Notes: generated from the sequence alone by a model not told the origin. Numbered from the stretch's first letter, positions 35,662-44,713 are shown. The stretch: DNA of 64,000 nt from Clostridiales bacterium (GCA_902362775.1 CABIXV010000005.1:96079-160078); one strand, 5' to 3'. Made by a program: numbers and translations.

Positions 35662-35711
35662 ATACCTCGTTTCTCTAGGTATAGAATACCTAGAGAAACG
35701 AGGTATGTCAA
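35662..35711 (-). promoter_or_regulatory. PadR-operon promoter with double operator
   Basis: Minus-strand TTGACA (35706-35711) and TATTCT (35683-35688), 17-nt spacer. Over it lies a perfect inverted repeat with 21-nt arms (35662-35682 and 35686-35706) and a 3-nt centre. Each arm is itself a dyad ATACCT-N9-AGGTAT. Two dimers could therefore bind side by side and cover the -10 and spacer. Confidence 0.85.
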
Positions 35712-35734
35712 GTGCCTTTTGACAAATATCATAG

Positions 35735-35767
35735 AAAAACAGCCCTCCGGCCGTTTGGCCGGAGGGC
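35735..35767 (-). terminator. Terminator of pncB
   Basis: An 11-bp perfect stem (GCCCTCCGGCC / GGCCGGAGGGC) with a 4-nt loop and uguuuuuc on the minus strand, 15 nt after the stop. Confidence 0.85.
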
Positions 35768-35781
35768 TCATTTGATCCTGT

Positions 35782-37230
35782 TTACTTCATCTCGTGGCTG
35801 TTCAGCAAACCCTGCTTGATATCCCACAGCTTCTGAGACAGGTCCACATAGTAGTTATGGGGGTTCTCGAACCGCTTGACCTCGTCCCACAGGGCATCCA
35901 CCTGCCGTTGGCAGTAGGCCCGGCTGGTCTGCAGGTCGGGGACCTGGTACACCAGCTCGCCTCCCCGGAACACAGGAACCAGCAGCTCCCGGGCCTCGAT
36001 GCTGGTAAAGACCTTTCGCTTCCAGGTGGCGTCCGGGTCAAAGAGCTCCAGCGGCTGGTCAAAGTCAAACTCCTCGTCGTGGAGGCAGATCAGGTCGGCC
36101 TCCGCCTTTCCTGTGTCCTTGGAGAAAATGCGGTATACTTTCTTAAAATGAGGTGTGGTAATCTTGGCGGCGTTCTCGCTGATCTTGATCTTGGGAATGA
36201 TATTGCCCTGGCCGTCCTCGATGGCAGCCAGCTTATACACCCCGCCAAAGACGGGCTCAGAGCGGGAGGTAATGAGCCGCTCGCCCACGCCAAAGGAGTC
36301 AATACGGGCCCCCTGGCGGACCAAGTCCCGGATGATATACTCGTCCAGGGCATTGGAGGCCACGATCTTGCAGCCGGTCAGCCCCGCCTCGTCCAGCATC
36401 TCCCGCGCCTTCTGAGACAGGTAAGTCAAGTCGCCGGAGTCCAGCCGGATCCCACACTTGGTGATCCCCTGGGGCAGCAGGACCTCCTGAAAGGCCCGGA
36501 TGGCATTGGGCACGCCGGACTTGAGCACGTTATAGGTGTCCACCAGCAGGGTGGCGTTGTTGGGGTAGAGCTGGCAGTACGTCTTAAACGCGGTGTACTC
36601 GTCGGGGAACATCTGGACCCAGGAGTGGGCCATGGTGCCGGTGGCGGGGGAACCATACCACTGGTCGGCCATGGTGCAGGCCGTGGCCGAGCAGCCGGCG
36701 ATATAACTGGCACGGGCGCCCAGCAGGGCGCCGTCCGGCCCGTGGGCCCGGCGGGAGCCAAATTCCGCCACAGGCCGGCCCTCCGCCGCCCGAACGATAC
36801 GGTTGGATTTGGTGGCAATCAGGGATTGGTGGTTCAGGGTGAGCAGCAGGAAGGTTTCGATAAACTGGGCCTGGATAGCGGGCGCCCGAACAGTGAGCAG
36901 GGGCTCGCCGGGGAATACGGGGGTGCCCTCCGGCACGGCCCAGATGTCGCCGGTAAACCGGAAGTCCCGGAGGAAGTCGAGGAACTCCTCGCTGAAGCAG
37001 CCCTTGCTCCGAAGATAGCCCAGGTCCTCCTCGTCAAAGCGCAGCTCCTGGATATACTCGACGACTTGGGCCAGGCCGGCGGCCAGGGCAAAGCCGCCCT
37101 TGTCGGGGACCGAGCGATAGAACACGTCAAAATAGCAGATCCGGTCGGCCAGCCCGGTCTGGAAGTAGCCGTTGGCCATCGTCAGCTCGTAGAAGTCGCA
37201 GAGCATGGTCAAGTTGGTCTTTGCTTTCAT
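35782..37230 (-). CDS. pncB: Nicotinate phosphoribosyltransferase
   Basis: 482 residues from ATG 37230; the frame upstream of it is non-coding. Converts nicotinate and PRPP to nicotinate mononucleotide (NAD salvage). TMLCDFYELTMANGYF, the phosphohistidine loop region EFGSRRAHGPDGA, LLVDTYNVLKSG and IRLDSGDLTYLS are family signatures. Monocistronic with its own terminator. Confidence 0.95.
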   Translation of the reverse strand: MKAKTNLTMLCDFYELTMANGYFQTGLADRICYFDVFYRSVPDKGGFALAAGLAQVVEYIQELRFDEEDLGYLRSKGCFSEEFLDFLRDFRFTGDIWAVPEGTPVFPGEPLLTVRAPAIQAQFIETFLLLTLNHQSLIATKSNRIVRAAEGRPVAEFGSRRAHGPDGALLGARASYIAGCSATACTMADQWYGSPATGTMAHSWVQMFPDEYTAFKTYCQLYPNNATLLVDTYNVLKSGVPNAIRAFQEVLLPQGITKCGIRLDSGDLTYLSQKAREMLDEAGLTGCKIVASNALDEYIIRDLVRQGARIDSFGVGERLITSRSEPVFGGVYKLAAIEDGQGNIIPKIKISENAAKITTPHFKKVYRIFSKDTGKAEADLICLHDEEFDFDQPLELFDPDATWKRKVFTSIEARELLVPVFRGGELVYQVPDLQTSRAYCQRQVDALWDEVKRFENPHNYYVDLSQKLWDIKQGLLNSHEMK

Positions 37231-37419
37231 TTGAGAAAGCCTCCTTAGTTTCGGGTGACAAGACACCCCGTCATTGCTCCTATTATAATGCCCCTCTACG
37301 GAAAAGGCAAGAAAAAGGCCAAAAAAAGCCCAGGACATCCCGCTCTTGCCGGGAGTAAAGGTTCCGCTCCCTGGGCATACTGTGGGGGAATCCATATTTT
37401 ATACCGAGGAGGGAGCTTT

Positions 37420-38022
37420 ATGTCCGACAATATGCAGGCCTTTGCCCACAGCCAGACCAGGGAGAACCTGATGCGTGCTTTCGCGGGGGAGAGCCAGGCC
37501 CGGAACCGTTATACCATCGCCGCCGGCATTGCCCACAAGGAGGGGCTGGAGGTGCTCCGGGGTGTCTTTTTGTTCACCGCCGACCAGGAAAAGACCCACG
37601 CCAAGCAGTTCTATGGCCAACTGGCCCAGCTTAACGGCCAGACCATCCAGATCGACGGCACCTACCCCGTGGACCTGTATGACAACCTGCTGGCCCATCT
37701 GCGGGCGGCCCAGCATAACGAGTATCAGGAGTGGGAGCACGACTACCAGCACTTTGCCCAGGTGGCCATGTCCGAGGGCTTCCCCCTGGTCGGTAAGCTA
37801 TTTGAGAATATCGCGCGGGTAGAGCAGACTCACGGAGACCGGTTCGGAAAATTCGCTGACCTGCTGGAGAAAGGCCAGTTGTTCTTTTCTGACGTGGAAG
37901 TGCAATGGACCTGCCTCCACTGTGGCTGGGTAGTCACCTCCACGGCCGCCCCGGCCCAGTGTCCTGTCTGCCGCCATCCCCAGGGCTATTTTGTCCGGGT
38001 GGAGCTGGCCCCCTGGAACTAA
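37420..38022 (+). CDS. rbr: Rubrerythrin
   Basis: 200 residues from ATG 37420 (gaggaggga upstream). Di-iron peroxide reductase of anaerobes. Ferritin-like motifs FAGESQARNRY, ADQEKTHAKQFY and RVEQTHGDRF supply the di-iron ligands. A C-terminal rubredoxin-like iron site CLHCGWVV...CPVCRHPQGYF. Single gene with a strong terminator; supports an anaerobic host with oxidative-stress defence. Confidence 0.95.
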   Translation: MSDNMQAFAHSQTRENLMRAFAGESQARNRYTIAAGIAHKEGLEVLRGVFLFTADQEKTHAKQFYGQLAQLNGQTIQIDGTYPVDLYDNLLAHLRAAQHNEYQEWEHDYQHFAQVAMSEGFPLVGKLFENIARVEQTHGDRFGKFADLLEKGQLFFSDVEVQWTCLHCGWVVTSTAAPAQCPVCRHPQGYFVRVELAPWN

Positions 38023-38035
38023 AAAGGCACAAAGA

Positions 38036-38067
38036 GGCCGCGGTCTATAAAGACCGCGGCCTTTTTT
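38036..38067 (+). terminator. Terminator between rubrerythrin and the M23 peptidase gene
   Basis: A 10-bp perfect stem (GGCCGCGGTC / GACCGCGGCC), 6-nt loop, six Us on the plus strand. The minus-strand gene stops at its edge, so it probably serves both. Confidence 0.9.
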
Positions 38068-39589
38068 ATTTCAGATAATTCAAGGGGTTAACAGCGCTGC
38101 CGTTCACGCGGACCTCGAAGTGGCAGTGATTGCCAGTGGACCGGCCAGTGCTGCCCGCCTTGGCGATAACTTGGCCCTGGTACACCTTCTCCCCAGCGGA
38201 GACCAGAAGGGAGGAGTTATGGGCGTAATAGGTCTGCGTCCCGTTGTCGTGGGTGATAATGACCAGATTGCCGTAGGTACCCTTCCAGCCCGCGAAGGTG
38301 ACGGTTCCGCCGTCCGCTGCCTTGATGGAGGCGCCGTAGCTGGCCTTGATATCCAGACCTGAGTGGTAACTGTAACTGCCAAAAATATATCGGCCGCCGA
38401 AGTAGGAGTTGATCTTCCCCTTAATGGGCCAGATGAAATAGCCCTTGGAGGCTGTCTTAGGCTTCTCCTTGGTCCCCACCGCTTTAATGGTGGTGGTGGG
38501 CTCCCGGAGCGTGGTGGAGCTCTGGATGTCCCGCTCCTTCTCCACGCCGTTCACATAGGTAACGGTGGCCTCTACCAGCGCCTCGCCCTCCTCGCCCTGA
38601 ACGAGGATCTTGGAGTCCCCCTTATACATGGAGCTGTCCTCCTGGGTCTCCACGGGGCAGGCGATGGCCTCGTGATAGGTGACCTCTTCCACGGTCTCCA
38701 CCGATACGGTGGGGATGACCTCCTTCACGTTGACCACGTCTCCGATCATCAGCCGGTTGATATCCGCCTGGGGATTGAGGGCCATCAGATCGCTGAGGGA
38801 CATGTCGTTGGCGTAGGCGATGCCGTTATAGGTATCCCCCTTGACCACGGTGTAAGTGGTCTCGCCGGTGGTATTGGCCGTCAGGGCCTGGTGCATCTCC
38901 TCGACAGTCATCATATTGTCGGCGGAGTAGATATAGTCTACCGATACATCCTCCACGAAGTCAGCGGATACAGTATTCTCTGTGACGTACTGGTCCTGCA
39001 TCTGGTCCAGCATCTCGTTGAGGGCAGCCTCGTCCTTGACCACGCCGATGACCTCTCCATCCACGGACACCTGGTATTTGCGCAGATGGTCGCTGACCGA
39101 GTTGAGCTGGTCGTAAAAGTAATTTTCGATCTCCTTTTCTCCGTCCAGCTCGGTCTTCAGCGTCAGGGTAAACTGATAGTCGATGTCCCCTTCCACCTGG
39201 TAGTCATAGCCCAGCAGGGAGGATCCCTCCGCCTCCACCTCCTGAATGGCGGCGGATACGATATCCTGGTCGGCCACCACGCCCACCTTCTCTCCGTCTA
39301 CGGTGACGGCGTAACTGGAGGAGTAGAGAGTGGTGATGGTCAGCGCCAGCCCTAGGGCAGCGGACACACCCAAAAAGGAGGCGGGCCCCACAGTCCACCG
39401 GCCGCCCGATTCGCTGTGGAGCACATGGACCCAGCGTCGGAAATGGATGCGGGCCCACTCGCCCGTCCCTTTGCACTGGCGGATCAGTCCAAGACGGAGC
39501 TGCGCCCAGTTGATCTTTTCCTTTGGCTGCTTTTGATTTGGCCGCGGACCGGAGGACCTCCTCCGTGACCGCTCCCGATATTCGCTCAT
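38066..39589 (-). CDS. LysM-G5-M23 peptidoglycan endopeptidase
   Basis: 507 residues. A basic cytoplasmic N-terminus, one membrane helix at about residues 70-92, then an extracellular part. LysM at ~245-295 (TYTVVKGDTYNGIAYANDMSLSDLMALNPQ), G5 domain at ~300-360 (VEEVTYHEAIACPVETQEDSSMYKG), and a C-terminal LytM/M23 domain with zinc ligands in HSGLDIKAS and HCHFEV and H in THDNGTQTYYAH. It should cut peptide bridges in the wall. A WalR-type box lies ~50 nt upstream. Confidence 0.93.
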   Translation of the reverse strand: MSEYRERSRRRSSGPRPNQKQPKEKINWAQLRLGLIRQCKGTGEWARIHFRRWVHVLHSESGGRWTVGPASFLGVSAALGLALTITTLYSSSYAVTVDGEKVGVVADQDIVSAAIQEVEAEGSSLLGYDYQVEGDIDYQFTLTLKTELDGEKEIENYFYDQLNSVSDHLRKYQVSVDGEVIGVVKDEAALNEMLDQMQDQYVTENTVSADFVEDVSVDYIYSADNMMTVEEMHQALTANTTGETTYTVVKGDTYNGIAYANDMSLSDLMALNPQADINRLMIGDVVNVKEVIPTVSVETVEEVTYHEAIACPVETQEDSSMYKGDSKILVQGEEGEALVEATVTYVNGVEKERDIQSSTTLREPTTTIKAVGTKEKPKTASKGYFIWPIKGKINSYFGGRYIFGSYSYHSGLDIKASYGASIKAADGGTVTFAGWKGTYGNLVIITHDNGTQTYYAHNSSLLVSAGEKVYQGQVIAKAGSTGRSTGNHCHFEVRVNGSAVNPLNYLK

Positions 39590-39639
39590 GGTATCCCTCG
39601 CAATCGACGACGCGAAAAAATTACAGATCGGATAAAAGA

Positions 39640-39656
39640 GTTACAATTTGGTTACA
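39640..39656 (-). promoter_or_regulatory. WalR (YycF)-type operator
   Basis: Minus-strand TGTAAC-N5-TGTAAC (39651-39656 and 39640-39645), an exact fit to the Firmicute WalR consensus TGTWAH-N5-TGTWAH. A third half-site TGTAAT lies 16 nt further. It precedes a wall endopeptidase, the classical WalRK target class. Confidence 0.6.
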
Positions 39657-39903
39657 AAGTAGAATATACACGGTTTCCGCCGTCACGTCAACCCCTTTGC
39701 CAAAACTCGACGAGTTCGTTTTCCTCAATCGGGGGGAATTTTATAGCCCGGCATCCGCAATAAAATATTGTATTTTTTCTTTCCATCGGCGGAAATTACC
39801 ACAAAAAGGCGGGGGCCGCCCAAAATTGGAGCGGCCTCCGCCAAAATTTCAGTGATTTTGCCGGGATGAGGGAAGAAATGAGCGGGAAGCATCCAAAACG
39901 GCC

Positions 39904-40194
39904 TTACACCGCCAGCACACGAAGGGTAAACGTCAGTGTCATGAGGAGCACGCCCATGCTGGCACAAATATCCAGCGCCCAAGCCCGGCGGGCCGCCCTG
40001 TTGGAGTTCCGGGCACGTCGGTCCTGAACTGCCACCAGATGCAGGCGGGGCGCTTCCGGTTCCTCCCGCTCCTCCGGCAGAGGGGCCAAGTTGCCCTCTC
40101 TAGTCAGGGCTAGCTTCCGGCGGTACTCCTCCAGATCTACCACATTTCCTGTGTGGCGGACAAAATGGGTGGTAGTATAATAGATCGTCTGCAT
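39904..40194 (-). CDS. Small membrane protein, putative LexA-regulated
   Basis: 96 residues, not recognised. Start ATG 40194 with aggaggg. The N-terminal 65 residues are charged (VVDLEEYRRKLAL..EEREEPEAPR), and one C-terminal helix (ALDICASMGVLLMTLTFTLRVLAV) would anchor it. A GAAC-N4-GTTC box lies 84 nt upstream. The size and SOS box recall YneA/SosA-type division inhibitors, but there is no LysM domain and no sequence likeness I can claim. Confidence 0.65.
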   Translation of the reverse strand: MQTIYYTTTHFVRHTGNVVDLEEYRRKLALTREGNLAPLPEEREEPEAPRLHLVAVQDRRARNSNRAARRAWALDICASMGVLLMTLTFTLRVLAV

Positions 40195-40277
40195 CCAAGA
40201 TCCCTCCTAACGCTTTGAACCTACTATAAGAAATAAAACGTCCTATAAAACAGACTTTTTTCAGTCTCTCCAAAACG

Positions 40278-40289
40278 GAACAAATGTTC
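40278..40289. promoter_or_regulatory. LexA/DinR-type SOS box
   Basis: GAACAAATGTTC, a perfect GAAC-N4-GTTC palindrome as in the Gram-positive LexA consensus. Nearby GATGTTCGAG and TTCGAACATT are partial copies (about 40311-40345). Confidence 0.55.
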
Positions 40290-40494
40290 TGTTTTAAAAA
40301 TACAACAGATGTTCGAGTCTGTCAAGACATTTTTCGAACATTTTTTCGATTTTCTGGGTGCCCCTTCCAGGGAAACAGTAGGGCCTTTCTATTTAGTCAG
40401 ACGAAAATTGACGAAAAAGGTTTCCTTTCTTTGCGAAAAACCTGTAACATGGTGCCAACGATTGTGGATAGAGTCTGATTTTTTTGGAAAGCCG

Positions 40495-40523
40495 TTGCTT
40501 TTTTTTCGGATTGGAGATATAAT
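40495..40523 (+). promoter_or_regulatory. Promoter of typA
   Basis: TTGCTT (40495-40500), 17 nt, perfect TATAAT (40518-40523). The start would be near 40530, giving a leader of about 205 nt. Confidence 0.7.
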
Positions 40524-40735
40524 ACCACGTCTGAAACTCAAGCTTCCTCTGCCACATGGAACAAGTCCCTCCTGTGACCCTGCGTCTCGGAGAAATTATT
40601 AATGGATGTTGGGCGGGCGCTGGTCTCTCCACCGACGAGCTCCTGCCCCGCGCAGTATTTTATACACGCCATTCGGCGCGTCCCATGGGCAATAGGGCTC
40701 CGAGTGGTTTTGCCATAGGTAAGGAGAATCACTGC

Positions 40736-42565
40736 ATGAAAAATGAAAAGTTGAGAAATGTCGCCATCATCGCCCACGTGGACCACGGCAAGACCACCCT
40801 GGTGGACGAGCTGTTGAAGCAGTCCGGTGTCTACCGGGAAAATCAGGCCGTGGTGGATCGGGTCATGGACTCCAACGACCTGGAGAGGGAGCGGGGCATC
40901 ACCATTACCGCCAAGAACACCGCCGTCCAGTACGGCGATGTAAAAATCAACATCGTAGACACGCCGGGCCACGCCGACTTTGGCGGCGAGGTGGAGCGCA
41001 TCCTGAAGATGGTTAACGGAGTCATCCTGCTGGTGGACGCCGCCGAAGGGCCCATGCCCCAGACCCGCTTTGTGCTGTCTAAGGCCCTGGAGCTGGGCCA
41101 CCGGGTCATCGTGGTGGTCAACAAGATCGACCGCCCTGACCAGCGGGTATACGAAGTCATCGACGAGGTGCTGGAGCTGCTGCTGGACCTGGACGCCACT
41201 GACGAGCAGTTGGACAGCCCTATGCTGTTCTGCTCCGGCCGGCAAGGCACTGCCTCCGTCCAGCCCGATGTGGCGGGCAGCGACTTGAAGCCCCTGTTTG
41301 ATACCATCATTGACTACATCCCCGCCCCCGAGGTGGACCTGGAGGCCCCCTTCCAGATGCTGGTGTCCTCCATTGATTATAACGAGTTCGTGGGCCGCAT
41401 CGCCATCGGCCGGATTGAGCGGGGCACTATCCGCCAAAACCAGGAGATCGCGGTGTGTAACTACCACGACCCGGACGCCGCCCCCAAGAAGGCCAAGGTG
41501 TCCGCCCTGTATGAGTTTGACGGCCTGTCCAAGGTCCCCGTCCAGCAGGCGGAGGCGGGCAGCATCGTAGCCATGAGCGGCATTGGGGATATCACCATTG
41601 GGGACACCATCTGCGCCCCCGACAAGGTGGAACCCATCGAGTTTGTCAAGATCTCCGCGCCCACCATCGAGATGACTTTCTCCGTCAACGACTCCCCCTT
41701 TGCCGGCCGGGAGGGCAAGTTCGTCACCAGCCGGCAACTCCGGGAGCGCCTGTTCCGGGAGACTATGAAGGACGTATCTTTAAAGGTGAGCGAGGTGGAG
41801 GGTTCCACCGACTCCTTCAACGTGGCCGGCCGGGGAGAGATGTCCCTGTCCATCCTCATTGAGACCATGCGCCGGGAGGGCTATGAGCTCCAGGTCTCCC
41901 CGCCCCGTGTGTTGTACCAGGAGATCGACGGAGTGAAGTGCGAACCCATTGAGCGGCTGGTGGTGGACGTCCCCTCTGACTGTGTAGGCGCCGTGATGGA
42001 GAAGATTGGCTCCCGGAAGGGGGATCTGGTGGAGATGACCCCTGTGGGTGACCGGATGAAGGTAGAATTTCTGGTCCCCTCCCGCGGGTTGTTCGGCTAC
42101 CGCAACGAGTTCCTCACTGATACCAAGGGAGAGGGCATCATGGCCTCTGTCTTTGACCGCTACGCCCCCATGAAGGGGGAGATCAGCCGCCGCTCCACCG
42201 GCTCGCTGGTGGCCTTCGAGACTGGCGAGGCGGTGACCTACGGCCTGTTTAACGCCCAGGAGCGGGGCCAGCTGTTTATCGGCCCCGGCACCCCTGTCTA
42301 CGGCGGCATGATCGTGGGCGAGTGCCCCAAGGCGGAGGATATCTCCGTCAATGTCTGCAAGAAGAAGCAGCTGACCAATATGCGGGCCTCCGGTTCTGAC
42401 GAGGCCCTCCGCCTGGTGCCCCCAAAGGTCCTGTCCCTGGAGCAGTGCCTGGAGTTCCTGGCTGACGACGAGCTGTTGGAGTGTACCCCGGAGAATCTCC
42501 GTCTCCGCAAGCGGCTGCTGGACCACGGCGACCGGATGCGGGAGGCTTCCCGAAAGAAGTCCTGA
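40736..42565 (+). CDS. typA: Translational GTPase TypA/BipA
   Basis: 609 residues from ATG 40736 (aaggag upstream). A ribosome-associated GTPase in large-subunit assembly and stress adaptation. G motifs: AHVDHGKTTL (residues 13-22), the switch RGITITAKNTA, DTPGHADFGGEVER and NKIDRPDQR. EF-G-like domains III and V and the TypA-specific C-terminal domain (KKKQLTNMRASGSDEA) follow. Monocistronic, closed by a strong terminator. Confidence 0.97.
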   Translation: MKNEKLRNVAIIAHVDHGKTTLVDELLKQSGVYRENQAVVDRVMDSNDLERERGITITAKNTAVQYGDVKINIVDTPGHADFGGEVERILKMVNGVILLVDAAEGPMPQTRFVLSKALELGHRVIVVVNKIDRPDQRVYEVIDEVLELLLDLDATDEQLDSPMLFCSGRQGTASVQPDVAGSDLKPLFDTIIDYIPAPEVDLEAPFQMLVSSIDYNEFVGRIAIGRIERGTIRQNQEIAVCNYHDPDAAPKKAKVSALYEFDGLSKVPVQQAEAGSIVAMSGIGDITIGDTICAPDKVEPIEFVKISAPTIEMTFSVNDSPFAGREGKFVTSRQLRERLFRETMKDVSLKVSEVEGSTDSFNVAGRGEMSLSILIETMRREGYELQVSPPRVLYQEIDGVKCEPIERLVVDVPSDCVGAVMEKIGSRKGDLVEMTPVGDRMKVEFLVPSRGLFGYRNEFLTDTKGEGIMASVFDRYAPMKGEISRRSTGSLVAFETGEAVTYGLFNAQERGQLFIGPGTPVYGGMIVGECPKAEDISVNVCKKKQLTNMRASGSDEALRLVPPKVLSLEQCLEFLADDELLECTPENLRLRKRLLDHGDRMREASRKKS

Positions 42566-42581
42566 CTGCAAAAATAAGCTG

Positions 42582-42618
42582 CACCGTGTTCTGACGGAGG
42601 CCAGAACACGGTGTATTT
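42582..42618 (+). terminator. Terminator of typA
   Basis: A 12-bp perfect stem (CACCGTGTTCTG / CAGAACACGGTG), 8-nt loop, then uauuuua. Confidence 0.85.
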
Positions 42619-42637
42619 TATCCTGGAGATAAGAAGA

Positions 42638-42668
42638 GCGCCCCGTCCAGATGGACGGGGCGCTTTTT
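42638..42668. terminator. Bidirectional terminator between typA and secG
   Basis: An 11-bp perfect stem (GCGCCCCGTCC / GGACGGGGCGC), 4-nt loop. Five Us on the plus strand; the minus side (ucuucuua) is weaker but ends secG 3 nt past its stop. Confidence 0.85.
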
Positions 42669-42670
42669 GA

Positions 42671-42904
42671 TCAGTGTACGATGCTCAGGGACAAGGTCAG
42701 CAGGATCCAGAGGATGGCCACCCACTTGGTCATCTTGGCCAGTTTGGCATCCACACTCTTGGCCTTATTTTTGGACAGGAAGGTGTCCGCGCCACCGGCG
42801 ATGGCACCAGACAGGCCGGCGCTCTTACCAGACTGGAGCATAACCACAGCGATAACAGCCAGACCACACAGGACCTGGAGGACAGTAAGAATCATATTCA
42901 GCAT
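42671..42904 (-). CDS. secG: Protein translocase subunit SecG
   Basis: 77 residues from ATG 42904 (aaagga upstream). Two membrane helices (ILTVLQVLCGLAVIAVVML and MTKWVAILWILLTLSLSIV) around the conserved QSGKSAGLSGAIAGG loop and TFLSKNKAKS. Assists SecYEG export. Confidence 0.95.
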   Translation of the reverse strand: MLNMILTVLQVLCGLAVIAVVMLQSGKSAGLSGAIAGGADTFLSKNKAKSVDAKLAKMTKWVAILWILLTLSLSIVH

Positions 42905-43091
42905 TGTTTTCGTTCCTTTCAAGGCCCGGTGGGGCACAGATTCCAGAAATTATCCAGGCGAACCCGGAAGTACAGGAAAGTGTACCACAATTTTTTCCGG
43001 ATTGCAAGCCTTTTCCGCGATTTTCTTCCGACGCGCGCCTGAAACACCATAGCTTATATATCCAAACCAGGCCGCAAGCGCAGGATAGTTC

Positions 43092-43469
43092 TTACAGGAC
43101 GGCGATGGCCTCGATCTCCACCAGTACGTCCTTGGGCAGCCGGGCCACCTGGACAGCGGAGCGGGCGGGGCATTCGGCCTCAAAAAAGGTCTTATATACC
43201 CGGTTCATCTCCACAAAGTTTTCCATATCGCTGAGAAACACTGTGGTCTTCACCACATGGCCCATCGTCCCGCCCGCATGGGCCAGGATGGCCTTCAGAT
43301 TGGTCAGCGACTGAGCCGTCTGGGCCTGGATAGTGGCCTCTACCACCTCGCCGGTAGCGGGGTCCACGGGGATCTGCCCCGAAATGAACAGCAGGTTTCC
43401 GGCCTTGACCGCCTGGGAGTAGGGTCCGATGGCGGCAGGCGCCTTTTCGGTGGAAATGATCTCTTTCAT
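43092..43469 (-). CDS. ridA: RidA family enamine/imine deaminase
   Basis: 125 residues from ATG 43469 (aaggagc upstream). Hydrolyses reactive 2-aminoacrylate-type enamines. [36 protein letters not shown] and [21 protein letters not shown] carry the family signature, including the substrate-binding arginine. Single gene. Confidence 0.95.
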   Translation of the reverse strand: MKEIISTEKAPAAIGPYSQAVKAGNLLFISGQIPVDPATGEVVEATIQAQTAQSLTNLKAILAHAGGTMGHVVKTTVFLSDMENFVEMNRVYKTFFEAECPARSAVQVARLPKDVLVEIEAIAVL

Positions 43470-43574
43470 GACAAAAGCTCCTTTCATATTTGCATAAGCT
43501 AGAGTCAGTATATCAGGAACTGCTCCGTTCCACAAGCGCCTGTCTATCTTTTTCTGTCAGAGACCGAAGGGGGC

Positions 43575-44471
43575 TCAAGCCTTGGGACGGCTGTACAGCA
43601 CTACGCCCCTCTGGCATGACATTTCCAGCTGCCCTGTATCCACCAGATACTCCACAAAGAAGCGGATATTCCGCTCAAAGCGCAGGGCCCGCCGGTTCTT
43701 TCTGGTGTACAGCTCATAGCGGGCGCAGGCGGCCTGGTCGATCTCACTGGCCGTCATGGGCCGGTCCACCAGCTCGAATATCTCCTGGGCCCGGCGCCGA
43801 ACCAGCTTCTGGTTCTCCTCAATAAGCGTGTCGATCTCCCCGGAACCGCACACCCCCCGATGGGCCATAATATAGTAGTCGCACCCCAGCCCCCGCAGCT
43901 TTTCCCGGCTATCAATAGCCGCCTGGTGGCTCAAGCTGTATGGCAGCTTGGCCTCTATCATCTCATAGCTCAACAGGGCGTCAGCTGTATAGCACACATT
44001 GTCCGGCGTGACCGTACAGATGTGGCCAGCGGAGTGGCCTGGGGTGTGGACGATGTGAAACTCCGCGCCGCAGAAGGAGAAGGGGCCGTCCCCTGGCGGG
44101 ATAATCACGTCGGGGGTATGAATCATATTGGAGGACTCCTCCGCCACCGTTTCAGGCGGCAGGGTGAGAAAATAGCACTTCAGCGTCAGCAGATTGGCGC
44201 ACATCCCCGCTTCCGGAGCGGTAAGCGCTTCCGGTATACCGTATTTCCGCTGGAGATAGGCGCTGTTTCCACAGTGGTCGATATGGGCGTGGGAGCACAG
44301 GATGCCCGCCGGGACCAGTCCGGCCCCCTTCAGGCTCTCCTCCAGCTCCTTCTGCTCCTGGACCAGACCGTTGTCCAGCAGGACGCAGCGGCGCTCATCC
44401 AGCCTATAAAGAGGGATAAACTCCTGTCCCTCCAGCACCCAGGTATTGCCCTTGATTTGTGTCAGGTTCAT
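43575..44471 (-). CDS. MBL-fold metallo-hydrolase
   Basis: 298 residues. Zinc motif SHAHIDHCG at residues 60-68 (H61, H63, D65, H66), then HTPGHSAGHICTV and YYIMAHRG with later ligands. The C-terminal ~80 residues (RRRAQEIFELVDRPMTASEIDQAACARYELYTRKNRRALRFERNIRFFVEYL) look like a winged helix, as in some Clostridial MBL hydrolases. Substrate unknown. Start overlaps the upstream stop as ATGA. Confidence 0.88.
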   Translation of the reverse strand: MNLTQIKGNTWVLEGQEFIPLYRLDERRCVLLDNGLVQEQKELEESLKGAGLVPAGILCSHAHIDHCGNSAYLQRKYGIPEALTAPEAGMCANLLTLKCYFLTLPPETVAEESSNMIHTPDVIIPPGDGPFSFCGAEFHIVHTPGHSAGHICTVTPDNVCYTADALLSYEMIEAKLPYSLSHQAAIDSREKLRGLGCDYYIMAHRGVCGSGEIDTLIEENQKLVRRRAQEIFELVDRPMTASEIDQAACARYELYTRKNRRALRFERNIRFFVEYLVDTGQLEMSCQRGVVLYSRPKA

Positions 44472-44713
44472 GGTTCAGCTTCCCTCCAACGGATCGTAGT
44501 AAATCCATCTTCCCAGCTGATCCGGTCCATCTCTGTCTTATGAATCTCAAAACAGCATTGGGGGAGATCCCGAAATCCTTCCTTATCTTTTAAGCGTTCT
44601 ATTGCTTCCCGCGCGTTGGCCTTCGAGGAAAAAACGCCGATCAGCTTTTCCTCATTATGAATACCAGTGCCATCTCTTTGCTCGTATATGTGCCATAGCA
44701 TAAAAACATCCAT
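44468..44713 (-). CDS. Small conserved protein (DUF7336-like)
   Basis: 81 residues: MDVFMLWHIYEQRDGTGIHN, EEKLIGVFSSKANAREAIERL, and the end DGFTTIRWREAEP. The pattern (xFxLWHxYE..EEKxIGVFSSxxxAxEAIExLxxxxGFxxxP..CFEI) matches small proteins I know as DUF7336; the family name is from memory. AT-richer than its neighbours. Coupled to the downstream hydrolase by a 4-nt overlap. Confidence 0.7.
   Translation of the reverse strand: MDVFMLWHIYEQRDGTGIHNEEKLIGVFSSKANAREAIERLKDKEGFRDLPQCCFEIHKTEMDRISWEDGFTTIRWREAEP

Larger units (their letters stand above)
40195..40735. other. Divergent region between the small membrane protein and typA
   Basis: Holds the LexA-type box (40278-40289), further GTTC/GAAC half-sites at 40311-40345, the typA promoter (40495-40523) and a ~210-nt typA leader with no ORF that looks coding. 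The frame reading upstream of typA from 40556 is open but lacks a ribosome site and family similarity. Confidence 0.55.

Noticed and set aside
40556..40735. 60-residue N-terminal extension of TypA
   Set aside because: No ribosome site before it, poor composition, and the ATG at 40736 has a good SD and the conserved family start.
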